Of a stretch of 64,000 bases of DNA, positions 24,110 to 34,532 are shown one piece after another. The stretch spans positions 2,540,559 through 2,604,558 of the forward strand of contig OZ025241.1 in assembly GCA_964019155.1 (NCBI GenBank). Direction: 5' to 3'. A program made the position numbers and the translations under genes. The notes below the pieces were generated by a model that searched no databases, was not told where the DNA came from, and saw only the letters and a list, made by a program, of their open reading frames with translations. The DNA comes from Osedax fenrisi. Lineage: Eukaryota > Annelida > Polychaeta > Sabellida > Siboglinidae. How positions within the stretch are numbered: position 1 is the first letter of the stretch; each line of letters opens with the position of its first letter.

Positions 24110-24918
24110 AGGAACACAAATAATAAGAATAAAAATAATTGAATCAAAATAACAAGAAATAAAATAACAGGATAAAAAATACAAAGAAAAAAAATAAAGG
24201 AAAAAAATAACAGTAACAATAAATAATGTAATTCAATTAATTATAATAAATTAGTAAGTTTTCTGAAACGAATAATTCTGATATTTGTTTATTCTAATTT
24301 TGCACATTGTATATAAATGTTAAACATTATAATAGAAATGTCTGCGATATAATATTTTCTTATATATATATATATATATATATATTACAGATTTATATTT
24401 TGGGTGTATTGGTTTCATTGGTTTAGTTTTGTGTTATTTAGTTTTTATACCTGCATTACCTCCCTAAATGAGCCTTTTAAAGCATGTACTTATTATAATG
24501 TATATTAAGGAAATATTTAATTGTATACAAAGTCTAATAATATCCAATTATCAGATTACACAAAAATAAAATATATACATTCGGATTTTTTGTCTTGTTA
24601 TTTTTTTCTTGTTATTTATTTTTCTGTATTTATTTTCCTGTTATTATTTTTATAGGATCATATGATATATATATTTATATAATACAACCTTATGATAAAA
24701 CTCATGTATAGGATTCAAATAGTTTTTAAGTGATTCCATACACCCCGCCCAGGGTGCGTTCAGTGGAATGAATGAGTGTATATACTTGGACAGCCACGCG
24801 TCTTCCTTTCGTTGCGAAGTTGTATTTATATATTTTTGATACATATACATAATAAATATATATATATATGTATATATATTATCTATGAGTGTAATTCATG
24901 TACGTATATATTTATACA

Positions 24919-24960
<42 letters not shown>
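24110..24960. other. AT-rich DNA with short (TA)n arrays
   Basis: TA tracts at about 24361-24384 and 24920-24960. A modestly GC-richer patch at 24720-24830 has no convincing frame. Confidence 0.5.
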
Positions 24961-24965
<5 letters not shown>

Positions 24966-25265
24966 ATTGTTATTGTTATTGTTATTTTTATTTGGTGGAG
25001 TCCTTTCATCCCATCCAGGAACTTAGATGAAGTTTTCACTTATAACTATATGTGGCTCTAATGTCCCTTCGAAGCCGCTCTCATGTTAAGGCATCCATGG
25101 TTTTAACGTGAGCCGATCATTTATTTATACACAATTAAATAAGATCACTTCTAAATAATATTTTAATACCCATTTTATAAAATGAATTAATGGTCCGGAC
25201 GAGGGTCGAACCCGTGTCCTATTACTTGTGTGTCTGACGCCTTATCCACTGAGCCACACTGGCAG
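24961..25265 (-). mobile_element. tRNA-derived SINE, full-length, minus strand
   Basis: Read on the minus strand: CTGCCAGTGTGGCTCAGTGG head (box A at 25256-25246), box B GGTTCGACCCTC (25212-25201), the family body with AAAATGGGTATTAAAATATT, and a 3' tail of repeated AATAAC (plus strand TTGTTA repeats, 24961-24991). The best-preserved copy of the SINE family in the window. Confidence 0.9.
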
Positions 25266-25768
25266 TTATATATATATATATATATATATATGTTGCTAGT
25301 TATATCAGATAACCATTAATTTTAAAAATTCATAAGCTACCATGCCACCATAACTATGAGTCACAATAATCAAACTATGATTTTTATTTTTTGTATAAGT
25401 TTCTTCAATTAATTTCTGAAGTTTCTGAAATAATATTTGGATATAATATAATTTATAGTATATATAATTATATATTTTATATATATATATATATATTTAT
25501 ATGATGATGATGATGATAATAAGGTTTAGTAGTGCTTATCGTGGGTGTTGATACCCTTCGGAGGTGAACATATCAATATGACGAGAACAATAAATAGATA
25601 AACATAAATAAATTAGATAAATAAACAAAACGATAAAATAATATAATTTATAAAAATAATAATATTGTATGATAAATAAGTGAATATATTACATTGATGA
25701 TATGTAAGCTTTGAGGTGTATAATAAAGGACTAGTGTGAATGGATTGATCTAATATAGGTAGGAAGGG

Positions 25769-25808
25769 AGTTCCATATATTTATCATCGATGATAAATAT
25801 ATGGAACT
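25769..25808. repeat. 40-bp perfect palindrome
   Basis: AGTTCCATATATTTATCATC and its exact reverse complement with no spacer. It duplicates in inverted form the start of the conserved LINE WNSL codons. Confidence 0.9.
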
Positions 25809-25831
25809 TAATAAGACGAATATAAGGATCC

Positions 25832-26026
25832 TTATTTGACTTCCCTACTAACATAAGACTCCCACTAACTTCCTTACGTTCAAATGCCGACATTTGTCCC
25901 TAATTTTCCCTCATGTCTCATACCTGAAATACAATGAAACACGCTTTCAGTTACATTGTTTCACCCTTCAACGATATTTGAACATAAGGAAGTTAGTGGG
26001 CATCTTAGTATTATAAGGGAATTCAA
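25832..26026. mobile_element. foldback element inserted in a LINE
   Basis: The left arm (25832-25890; TTATTTGACTTCCCTA..., ...CACTAACTTCCTTACG) and right arm (25968-26026) are inverted copies of about 58 bp at roughly 80-85% identity. They enclose about 78 bp. It lies between the LINE codons for the C-terminal domain and the WNSL motif. Confidence 0.7.
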
Positions 26027-26944
26027 ATAATGAAAAAATGTATAATATATTGCTTTATGAGCGAACATTTTTTTAGGGAATCAGTTGGATAGGAGTTGGT
26101 GGAAGTCGGTAATATAATGATCAAACCGATTAATGGAGAAAATAGATGGTATAGATGCACGAATTATAAGATTTAAAGAGCATAATGAAGTATTAATGAT
26201 ATGATATAGTAATAAGGAGCAGTAGTCAATACAAGAGAGGATGAGTGCGTTTATGAGGATATTAGTAAGAGGGCTAGTTAGGTATTTTCTTATGCGGCGA
26301 ATTGTTAAGATAGTTAGCTGATTTAGATATATTAGCTGTATGAGAATTTAGGGATAGGTTGGCATCAAAAGTAACACCAAGATTTAGAACAGATGATGAT
26401 GGGATGCTAGGGAAACCGTCGATGATAAAAGGTGGAAAATAATGATAGTTAGATGAGATATTCAGGAGTGCAAATTTTGAAGAGTTAAGTAGAATGTTGT
26501 TAGTAGAATATTGGTAGTACATTACAGGATTTAGATAAGAAGTAATATAGTTGAATATCATCAGCATATATGTGATAATGTAAATCTTAAAATTGACCAA
26601 TAATATCATGTATAGGGAGGATGTATATTAAGAAGAGGAGGGACTGATAACAGATCCTTGAGGAACACCATAATAAAGAGAACGACTTTTGTAGAAAAAT
26701 TGCTAATATGCACGGAAAATGATCGATTTAATATATAGGATGAAAACCATTTTAGTACGGTTCGATGTAGACCAACCATTTCTAATCTTGAGATAATAAT
26801 GGCATTTCTTAAGGAATCGTACGCATAAGAGAAATATAATAATATAAGTTGCCAGGAGATATATGGAGATATTTTAGAGTATATATTGTTTAGTATATGT
26901 TGTAGCGCAGTTTCAGTTTAGTGTCTATATATACTGTTAAAAAT

Positions 26945-27151
26945 AATAGCGTTCAAAACCCTTTACTTTATACAATATCAATAAGTAAAGGGTTTCGTTT
27001 CAGTATATTTACCAAATCCTTTACTTGTATTTCGTATATAACTAAAGGGTTTGTCGAAACCCTTTAGTACTTTAAATATGCACACGTAAAGGGTTTCTAT
27101 TTATCCATAAAAAATAATAGCATTCAAAACCATTTACTTTATAAAATATCA
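26945..27151. repeat. AAACCCTTTAGT hairpin cluster, left part
   Basis: Half-sites AAACCCTTTAnT and AnTAAAGGGTTT alternate and pair as hairpins: 26956-26967 with 26984-26995, 27014-27025 with 27041-27052, 27057-27068 with 27085-27096. The last unit (AAACCATTTACT, 27127-27138) lacks its partner because a LINE separates the halves. The stretch 27113-27153 is a near copy of 26942-26984. Confidence 0.9.
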
Positions 27152-27237
27152 ATACGTTACCTGTTACCTGTTACCTAATTGGTTTAGGAACTTCCATCAA
27201 CTTCTTTATTGAAGTTTTCGGACGTGCTTTCAATATA

Positions 27238-30120
27238 TTATTGGGCAAAAAGGTATGTTTTGAGCTTTGATTTGAATGTTACAGTTGAGTCGATTGATCG
27301 GATATGGTGAGGTAGATCATTCCAGATTTTTGGAGCATGGATGGAGAAAGATTTATGTTGGGAAGATGTTAAATGTAATATAACTGGAGTTTTTAATTTG
27401 AATTTGTTTATGTGTCTTTGTTCGTAAATAGTTGTGTTGGGAGTTAGTAAGTTGGCAAGATAGTCTGGTGTGTTATGATGTGTAGCTAAATGTATGGTGA
27501 GTGCAATTTTGTAAATTATACGGGATTTTATTGGCAGCCAATGTAATTTGGTTCTCAAAGGGGATATATGTTGTCTGGAATATTTAGTTATGTTGAATAT
27601 GAATCTGATGGCTGAATTCTGAAGACGTTGGAGTTTATTTATTATAGATTGTGAGGAGGCATAGAGACATGAATTACAGTAATCGAGGCGGGGGAGAATG
27701 AGGGATGTAGCGAGGAGTTTTGCAGTATTAAAATTAATGAAGGGTCTTATTGTTCGTAAGTTGTGTAGTATGTAGTTAATTGACTGTGATAGTGATTTAG
27801 TCTGGATGTTGAATTGTAGTGTTGGGTCGATTAATATACCAAGATTTTTTATTTTATTAGCATAAGAAATACTCAGATTGTTAATGGTAATTTGTGGTGG
27901 AATGAATATGGTGGTAGATGTTTTAATATGCATTGATTCAGTTTTAAGACAGTTTAGTGATAATGAGTTGTTGGTGAACCAGTTATGTATATCAGTAATG
28001 CAGTTGTTAAGTAAATTTATGTCGTTGTTAGGGTCTATCAATCTACAGTGTAACTGTATATCATCAGCATACGAGTGATAGTCTATAGTGGGGTATTTGT
28101 CAATAATTCTAAATAAGGGAAGTAGGTAGATATTGAATAGGAGTGGACCAAGGACCGATCCTTGAGGTACTCCATGAGTAACTTTACGAGGTTTAGAGAT
28201 TAGTGAGTTTATACTAATTTGATAAAAACGATCAGTTAGGTATGAGATGAACCAATCAAGTGCAGTACCAGAGATTCCGATAGAAGTTAGTCGATTTATA
28301 AGGATATTATGGTCAAGAGTGTCGAAGGCAGCTGATAAATCAAGGAGAATGACCACTGAACCATGTGGTGATGCAGCAGATAGGTGAATGTGATTAATGA
28401 TATGTATCATTGCAGTTTCAGTACTTTTGTGCTTGGTATAGGCACTCTGATATGGGTTTAATATATGATTTTCATGGAGATACGAATTTAATTGACGAGC
28501 AACAACTCGTTCTAGGGTTTTGGAGAGCGTTGATAAGTTGGAGATTGGTCGGTAGTTGGAGAGGATTGATTTGTCAAGGTTTGGTTTTTTTATGATGGGT
28601 GTAACATATGCTGTTTTCATGTAGATTGGAAAAATGCCTGAGGTAAGTGAGTTTTCTATTATTTCTTGGTAATAAGATGCTAGATAAATGTGGTACTTAT
28701 TTAATATAGAATGAGGAATTGGATCTAGTTCGGAAGATGTATTTACTGCACTGAGGAGTTTTTCAATGGTAGTAGTTGATGGTAATGTGAAGGAGGAAAG
28801 GGAATATAGAGGTAGATTATATGGTTCATTGAGTGGTGTAGGGAGTGATTTAATTATATTCATGACTTTAGTATTGAAATATTGGTCAAATGTATCTATT
28901 AGCGTTGTTATGGGTTCATTTGGTAGAACACGTAGTGATATTCTACCAAGTAGCTGGTTAGAAATGGAGAAAAGTTTCTTAGAATTAGTTGATGCTTCTT
29001 TTAATAGATTATTGTAGTATGATTTCTTAGACTTCTTGAGTAGGGTTCTATATAGGCTACGTTGTTTGATAAATATATTGTAATTATTGAGAGATTTAGA
29101 TTTTCTCCAATAATTTTCATATAGTCGTAATTTGCGTTTTGATGATGAAAGTTCAGAATTAAACCATTTGCAATTTGGACGTTGTGTTATATATTTATAT
29201 TTGATGGGGGCAAGTTCGTCAAGGGTTCTTGATAGAGATGTTTCTAATTTTGATACTGAGTTTGAAAATTGTGTGTTATTAAATTTTTTAGAGAATTCAG
29301 TGATGAAAATATTGGTGTCAATATTGTTATATTTTCTATATTTAATATTTATAATGGGTCGAGTTGGTCTTGGTGAGCTAATATGGAAGAATACTAAATG
29401 ATGATCAGAAAATAGATTCTTTATTGAGTGGGAATTGGTGAGGTTAGAATGTGCATGGGAAATTATAAGGTCAAGTGTATTGCCTGCTATGTGAGTTGGG
29501 GATGTTATATGTTGGACAAAGTTAAATGAGTCTATTAATATATTGAATTGCCTGGTATAATTAGTGTCAAGATTAATTGGGATGTTTAGGTCACCGAGGA
29601 TGATAGTATGATCAGTGGATGTAGTCAGGAGGTGTTCTAATTCAAGGAGAAACTTAGGAATTGACTTATGAGGTGGACGATAGATAACTATGATGGTGAA
29701 TTGACGTGAATTAGCCGGGTGAAATGTACAAGAAAATGATTCTGAGTTTTCTAGTGCGAGATCAGTACTGTTTATTAGATTAATATTTGTCTTATATAGG
29801 ATGCCAACACCACCACCAAGATGGGGGCCGAGTCTATTAAGTTGTGCAAAACTTAGATTGTTAATATTAAGGGATGCAGATATTGCAATATCATTATCCT
29901 TAAGCCACGTTTCTGTGAGACAAATAAGATCAAGATGAAGGTCATTAAATAGGTCAAGTGTGTGATCAACTTTATTGCGTATGGAGGAAACATTAAAGAT
30001 GGCTGCATTAATCTGAGATTGTGATGTGTTGTGAATAAATGGTGGAATTGATAGTGTGGTATCTATTGAGGTGCTAGGAATTGAGATTGTTCTGAGATAA
30101 TTAGGTCGAGTGGTTGAATG
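27238..30120 (-). CDS. LINE ORF2: endonuclease and reverse transcriptase
   Basis: An uninterrupted frame of 960 codons directly after the ORF1 TGA and in the same frame. Endonuclease: SSIRNK, DLICLTETWLK, VIYRPP, IILGDLNIPI and FSDHHLVFF, with the Asn, Glu, Asp and His motifs all present. A basic linker follows, then the RT: YRPISNLSTLSKTLERVVAR, LLDLSAAFDTLDHNIL, HGVPQGSVLGPLLFNIYLL and HSYADDIQLHC with intact YADD. The C-terminus has LDYCNSCLY, RLQNSAIRFIF, LHWLPIKSRI and PKIWNDLPHHIRSID, as in CR1/L2 elements. The first in-frame ATG (28863-28861) lies after the endonuclease, so an AUG start there would lose that domain. Expression seems to need UGA readthrough, reinitiation at a non-AUG codon, or a parent element without this stop. 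No catalytic residue is visibly lost. Confidence 0.9.
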   Translation of the reverse strand, partial: HSTTRPNYLRTISIPSTSIDTTLSIPPFIHNTSQSQINAAIFNVSSIRNKVDHTLDLFNDLHLDLICLTETWLKDNDIAISASLNINNLSFAQLNRLGPHLGGGVGILYKTNINLINSTDLALENSESFSCTFHPANSRQFTIIVIYRPPHKSIPKFLLELEHLLTTSTDHTIILGDLNIPINLDTNYTRQFNILIDSFNFVQHITSPTHIAGNTLDLIISHAHSNLTNSHSIKNLFSDHHLVFFHISSPRPTRPIINIKYRKYNNIDTNIFITEFSKKFNNTQFSNSVSKLETSLSRTLDELAPIKYKYITQRPNCKWFNSELSSSKRKLRLYENYWRKSKSLNNYNIFIKQRSLYRTLLKKSKKSYYNNLLKEASTNSKKLFSISNQLLGRISLRVLPNEPITTLIDTFDQYFNTKVMNIIKSLPTPLNEPYNLPLYSLSSFTLPSTTTIEKLLSAVNTSSELDPIPHSILNKYHIYLASYYQEIIENSLTSGIFPIYMKTAYVTPIIKKPNLDKSILSNYRPISNLSTLSKTLERVVARQLNSYLHENHILNPYQSAYTKHKSTETAMIHIINHIHLSAASPHGSVVILLDLSAAFDTLDHNILINRLTSIGISGTALDWFISYLTDRFYQISINSLISKPRKVTHGVPQGSVLGPLLFNIYLLPLFRIIDKYPTIDYHSYADDIQLHCRLIDPNNDINLLNNCITDIHNWFTNNSLSLNCLKTESMHIKTSTTIFIPPQITINNLSISYANKIKNLGILIDPTLQFNIQTKSLSQSINYILHNLRTIRPFINFNTAKLLATSLILPRLDYCNSCLYASSQSIINKLQRLQNSAIRFIFNITKYSRQHISPLRTKLHWLPIKSRIIYKIALTIHLATHHNTPDYLANLLTPNTTIYEQRHINKFKLKTPVILHLTSSQHKSFSIHAPKIWNDLPHHIRSIDSTVTFKSKLKTYLFAQ

Positions 30121-31311
30121 TCATTGTGAAGATTGATGTGATGACTGAGAATTACTGATTGATGAATTCAGTGAATTGGTATTTAATCTATATGCATTGT
30201 AGGATGTAGACCATGTATTGTATGTGTCATTTGATATATAAATTGGGTTCTTATTCCAGTCTATCGTGGAGTTGGTCAAATGACGAAGTTCAAAGGAGTT
30301 AGTGTAGTCATTGAAGGTACATTTGACATTAGATGGGGCTAGGTTAGATTTTTTTGCATGGAAAAGAACTCTACCATGTGCTCGCTCAGTGATAGATCGT
30401 TCAGCACGAATGTATAGGTGATTGTATATTGAGTTACTGCGGATGAATGGAATTTTGGAGTAAAAGTAGGAACACTGACTTGATGTATTAAAGAAAATAA
30501 TAACAGTTGCATTAGAAAAATTATATGATTTTAGAGCATGTGTAGGTATATTGATGTAAGTGAGTAATTCTAGAAGAAATTCACGAGATTTTTCGGATGG
30601 TTTAATATGCTCAATAACTACAGAAAAGGGGGATGGGTGGTTAGGTGAGTAATGTTTGGTAGTGGAAGATGGATTAGGGACTGGTCTAAAATGAGTTGGT
30701 AATTTACCGACAAGAAAGTTAATAAGTGGGGTATTGGGGGGGTTATTAATTCTTTTCCATGCAATTTTATCAGATTTGGGGGGGAGTAAGGGAGGTATGC
30801 ATGCACGGTGAAGGTTATTAAACGAGGGGGGTTTAGCTATGGAAGTGATGGATTGTAATCGTTTAGTGGCAACAGGGGATAGGCGAGTGGGGATAGTAAT
30901 GATGGTAGGAACAGTGGATGAGTTGTGGGGTGACTGGTGTATGGACTCTGATATAGTTTTGGATGAAGGGTTGGGTGGTGGGGTGAGCGGTGAAGATGTA
31001 GAAAAAGTGGGTTGTGGTAGTGCAGGTGCAGGGGAGTGATTGTTAAAGATGGGAGGTGAGCTCATGGGAGAGGTTTGGGAGGAGCTATTGGATAGTATCT
31101 TACGTTGGGACGTTCTAGAGTCGGTTCTACAGTTGGTACAAAACCAGTAGAAACCAGATTTTTTGAGGGCAGTCATTTTGTTAAGGGTAGATTTGGGGAG
31201 TTTGGAACATGATTGGCAAAGCCACTTACGGCAATGGTCACATTCCGTGAGTGACGTGGCGATAGTGTTACATGAGGAGCATGTGAAGTCAGTGTGGATG
31301 GAGTCAGTCAT
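30121..31311 (-). CDS. LINE ORF1 with PHD-like zinc finger
   Basis: 396 codons. Residues about 9-62 hold a cross-brace Cys pattern: TCSSC, ECDHC, WLCQSC and WFCTNC, like the PHD-type fingers found in ORF1 of CR1-group LINEs. Residues about 65-230 are a low-complexity Ser/Pro/Thr-rich linker. The C-terminal part (about 230-396) has mixed alpha/beta character (HIKPSEKSREFLLELLTYI, ATVIIFFNTSSQCSYFY) and could be an RNA-binding fold; that is inferred. The start is the ATG at 31309-31311, the first in frame after the 5' UTR. It ends in TGA (30123-30121), and the same frame continues directly into ORF2. The product would be a nucleic-acid-binding chaperone packaging the LINE RNA. Confidence 0.85.
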   Translation of the reverse strand: MTDSIHTDFTCSSCNTIATSLTECDHCRKWLCQSCSKLPKSTLNKMTALKKSGFYWFCTNCRTDSRTSQRKILSNSSSQTSPMSSPPIFNNHSPAPALPQPTFSTSSPLTPPPNPSSKTISESIHQSPHNSSTVPTIITIPTRLSPVATKRLQSITSIAKPPSFNNLHRACIPPLLPPKSDKIAWKRINNPPNTPLINFLVGKLPTHFRPVPNPSSTTKHYSPNHPSPFSVVIEHIKPSEKSREFLLELLTYINIPTHALKSYNFSNATVIIFFNTSSQCSYFYSKIPFIRSNSIYNHLYIRAERSITERAHGRVLFHAKKSNLAPSNVKCTFNDYTNSFELRHLTNSTIDWNKNPIYISNDTYNTWSTSYNAYRLNTNSLNSSISNSQSSHQSSQ

Positions 31312-31472
31312 AATCGGGGGTAGAAGTAGTTTAGTGGTAGTAAATGGTAATAAATATTGGACTTAGCTTGATTATAGGTAATAAAGTTAAAATTAAATAA
31401 TTAAAAATTTTTAATTTAAAAGTTGTTGTTGTTATTGTTGCGTTGTCATGCGAACTGATACGTAAATACGTC

Positions 31473-31535
31473 ATACGTAAAGGGTTTCGTTTACCAAACC
31501 CTTTAATCGTATTTAGTATATACTAAAGGGTTTAC
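31473..31535. repeat. AAACCCTTTAGT hairpin cluster, middle part
   Basis: CGTAAAGGGTTT (31476-31487) is the orphan right half of the unit split by the LINE. It is followed by AAACCCTTTAAT (31496-31507) pairing with ACTAAAGGGTTT (31522-31533). Confidence 0.9.
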
Positions 31536-32074
31536 GAAATACATAGTGGTGATTCGTATAATTATTACATACACAATTATTATGCCAACATTATTAATTA
31601 TTCTAAGTAGAATTATATTATTTTATAACATTTTCTCTATATTAAAATATTTATTTATTATACCTTATTAAAAATTAGTAATCAATTATTATTTTTATTT
31701 TATATTTAAGGTAATATTCGTCATATAAATAAAATGTTATTTTAAAATTGAAATTTTAATAAATAATCAATATTTCTATTCAAATTTTATAATGACCTAA
31801 CTCGAATTAAGTAAACCAGACCTTTGTATTACCTTGGAAATTAAGTTTATTAATTAAGATGATACGATTGGAAATCATGTTTAATTAAATACTCAATATT
31901 GGATATATAACAATTATACGTTTATTAAATATAATGTATAACATAATATTTAAAACATTATAATATTTAATTAATTAATTATTTAATTAATTATAATAAT
32001 ACAAATTAAAATACAACTGATAATCAATTCAATAATATTTTATGAAATTCTATCATTTATTAGATATTTTCACG
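31536..32074. other. AT-rich DNA between hairpin clusters
   Basis: No gene or repeat seen. Confidence 0.6.
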
Positions 32075-32360
32075 AAACCCTTTAGTATAAAAATGGCTCA
32101 ACTAAAGGGTTTCAAACCCTTTAGTGGATATTGGCACGAAACCCTTTAGTATAATAAATGCGTAACTAAAAGGTTTGTAATTTATTATACCAAACCCTTT
32201 AGTTCGAAGAATGGCATAACTAAAGGTTTCCAAACCCTTTAGTAGATATTTGACCTAAACCATTTAGTTTGAAAATAGCCAAACTAAAGGTTTCCAAACC
32301 CTTTGTTTAAACGGTCATCGATTAAAGGGTTTATATCACGAAAACTAAAGGGTTTTTTTT
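32075..32360. repeat. AAACCCTTTAGT hairpin cluster, right part
   Basis: About a dozen half-sites, for example AAACCCTTTAGT at 32075, 32114, 32139, 32192 and 32232 and ACTAAAGGGTTT at 32101 and 32345, with degenerate copies between. Each opposed pair can form a 12-bp stem with a loop of about 14-30 bases. Confidence 0.9.
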
Positions 32361-34100
32361 AACAGTCATATATATATATATATTAATTGGCGTGAAATTA
32401 TTTGTCATCCCCTATTCTATCATTATTAATTTTATAAATAGTTCAATATCTATGAATAATGTAATTTAATATATAAATGAACACACGTGCTTCCAAGAGT
32501 ATATTAAAGTGTTCATTCTTATATACCATTATATATATGGTATACCATACACACGTATTTATACGAATACGATTACCGATAATACCATAGTATCTTAAAA
32601 TCTAATCAATAAAGTATACTAATATTATATTTTCAAATATGGATGTATCTTCATTGAAATCTTATTATAATAATTACATTGTGTTACCTACTGTAGTACT
32701 TAGCCCTACATTAAACATGTCTACCTACTTTATATACAAGGTATACTATACAGTAGACCAGTTCGTACTTTTTTTCTTCATAATTTTATAAACCTTCACA
32801 TATATAACAATTATGTATACTATGATGAATACGTGTTTATAATTGTAGACCTGTATCTTAAATAGTTTTAGGTCACCTTTATATTTTAACATTGAATACA
32901 TATACAATTTAACATGGGCGAGATATAGAAATAAATTTTATTCAATTTTTATCAAATTGAATAATTGTCAAGCCAACTTTGAATATATCCTATGAAAATA
33001 TATAACAAGTGGTATTAACAATAACAACTATGTATCAAAATAATCTAGATGCCCGAATTTTATAAAACAATTTTAGTAAAAAAAAATATCTAAAAATCGT
33101 ATAATTTGATATAAATAAATTATTACTATTTAATTTAAAAAAATAAAATATATAATTTATATGTAATAATTATACAATTGAATTTAATTATTAAAAAATT
33201 AAAATTATTTGTTAAAATAAATTAACATCATTTGTAATTTTTTTTGGATATTTATTTGAAATGTGAAATACAATAATTTTATTAATTTAGTTTCAATAAA
33301 GAACATTTATAACTAACTTATATCCAAAATTCAATAAAATATGATCACTCAAATGTAAAGTATAATTATATATATTAATTTAAAAAAATTAATTATTTTT
33401 TTGAATTATTTTGAAATAAATACTCTGTAAAATGGTTTATTTTCCCGAGTTTTAAGATACATTAATATTTGTAATGTGTATATATAAAAATGAAATATAG
33501 ATATTATATTAATAATAAATATAAATAATGGTATATATTATATTAATTCATTAAATATAATATAAATACATAATTAATTTTAAATATTCATTTAAATATT
33601 TCTAAATATTTTAAATGTAAACATCATAGAGACCGATGGAAACGTATTGTATTGAAGTCAACTTCGCCCCTACGGCATCCAAATGCTATGGGATAGGTAA
33701 AAGGTAAAAAAAACATCAAAGATAATAAGATGGTGAATAACTATTACACATGTAATATTTTAAATTAAATTTAAAAATAATAATTTATATTTCAAACTTT
33801 AAATGCTTCGTGACCAAATGTAACTATTTTTTAAAATAAAAATTGTTAATACATATTATACTAACATATAGATATGTATTATATTATATACGAAGCATTA
33901 CAAATTGATTCGAACGAACCGGTCTATTATACAGCCTAACCGTGTAATAGAACTGTAGGTTTCTGGTAGACATGCGGAAGTCGTACGGGGCAGTCACTAA
34001 AGAAACTCCTGACACGTAACCTATCTTATTAAGGGCTAAACGAGAGTAGGTTTAACAATAATTAATACTTATTTTATATGTATTTCTATATTATTTAATA

Positions 34101-34106
<6 letters not shown>
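32361..34106. other. AT-rich DNA with two GC-richer patches
   Basis: No gene seen. Patches near 33645-33710 and 33895-34025 are richer in GC and resemble the 5' UTR style of LINEs in this window, but I see no frame or shared block that proves it. Confidence 0.4.

Positions 34107-34137
<31 letters not shown>
34107..34137. repeat. (TA)n microsatellite
   Basis: TA array of about 30 bp. Confidence 0.9.
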
Positions 34138-34141
<4 letters not shown>

Positions 34142-34218
34142 CTCCGGAAAACGGAGTATGATAGTTCTCAACAGGTTATATATTTATTGAATGGAAACAA
34201 CTGGCTGGGAAGGGGAAT

Positions 34219-34323
34219 GTGGTATGGTTCGTGGATGGATGTGGATGGGGGATGTGGTGTGGTTCGTGGATGGAGGTATATGGGGAATGTGTGCGTTCAC
34301 GGATGGGGGTATATGGGGAATGG
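34219..34323. repeat. 35-bp G-rich tandem repeat, three units
   Basis: Units starting near 34219, 34254 and 34289, each with a GGTTCGTGGATGG-like start and a GGTATATGGGGAAT-like end. The plus strand is strongly G-rich. Confidence 0.85.
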
Positions 34324-34435
34324 ATGATAGAAGTGTTGGTCGAATCGAGAATGGAGGAAACCTTAACAAACTAAAACAAATATGGATACATATTAAAGAT
34401 CATAAATATCAACAGTCATGATTAAATATGTATAT

Positions 34436-34532
34436 ATCGAGAAGTTCTTACAATTAATATGATATAATTTACTAGCCTTTCAGTGTACGCTGTTTGCACT
34501 AGTAAACCATATCATACCGAACTTCTCGATAA
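34436..34532. repeat. imperfect foldback, about 97 bp
   Basis: TATCGAGAAGTTC at the left end pairs with GAACTTCTCGATA at the right. Inner arms ATGATATAATTTACTAG and CTAGTAAACCATATCAT also pair with few mismatches around a loop containing CAGTGTACGCTGTTTGCA. Probably a small foldback element. Confidence 0.75.

Larger units (their letters stand above)
25490..26930 (-). mobile_element. CR1/L2-like LINE, 5'-truncated, decayed
   Basis: Minus strand in order: SYGVPQGSVIS (about 26690), HIYADDIQLYY with intact YADD (about 26560), VLNLGVTFDANLSLNSH (about 26370), LINALILSCIDYCSLLLY (about 26240), WNSLPTYIRSIHSH (about 25770-25730), then a 3' UTR ending in TATTATCATCATCATCATCA. The order matches the RT and C-terminus of CR1/L2-type LINEs. 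There are frameshifts throughout, and a foldback insertion splits the C-terminus. Confidence 0.8.
27157..31472 (-). mobile_element. CR1/L2-like LINE, almost intact, full length
   Basis: About 4.3 kb on the minus strand: a short 5' UTR (31472-31312) rich in CAACAATAACAAC, ORF1 (31311-30121), ORF2 (30120-27238), and a 3' UTR ending in about three copies of a 7-bp repeat (TTACCTG on the plus strand, 27156-27177). It splits a hairpin unit: ATCAATACGT on the left (27148-27157) and CATACGTAAAGGGTTT on the right (31472-31487), leaving a likely ATACGT target duplication (27152-27157 and 31473-31478). A short tandem 3' tail instead of poly(A) is typical of CR1/L2 LINEs. No frameshift was found in 4 kb of coding sequence, so this is a young copy. 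Confidence 0.9.

Noticed and set aside
28766..29401. Plus-strand frames opposite LINE ORF2
   Set aside because: Shadows of the minus-strand ORF2; they carry no domain and no codon logic of their own.
30839..31366. Plus-strand frames opposite LINE ORF1
   Set aside because: Shadows of ORF1.
26945..32360. Telomere-type AAACCCT repeats
   Set aside because: The motif is not in tandem and alternates in orientation as hairpins, unlike a telomere array.
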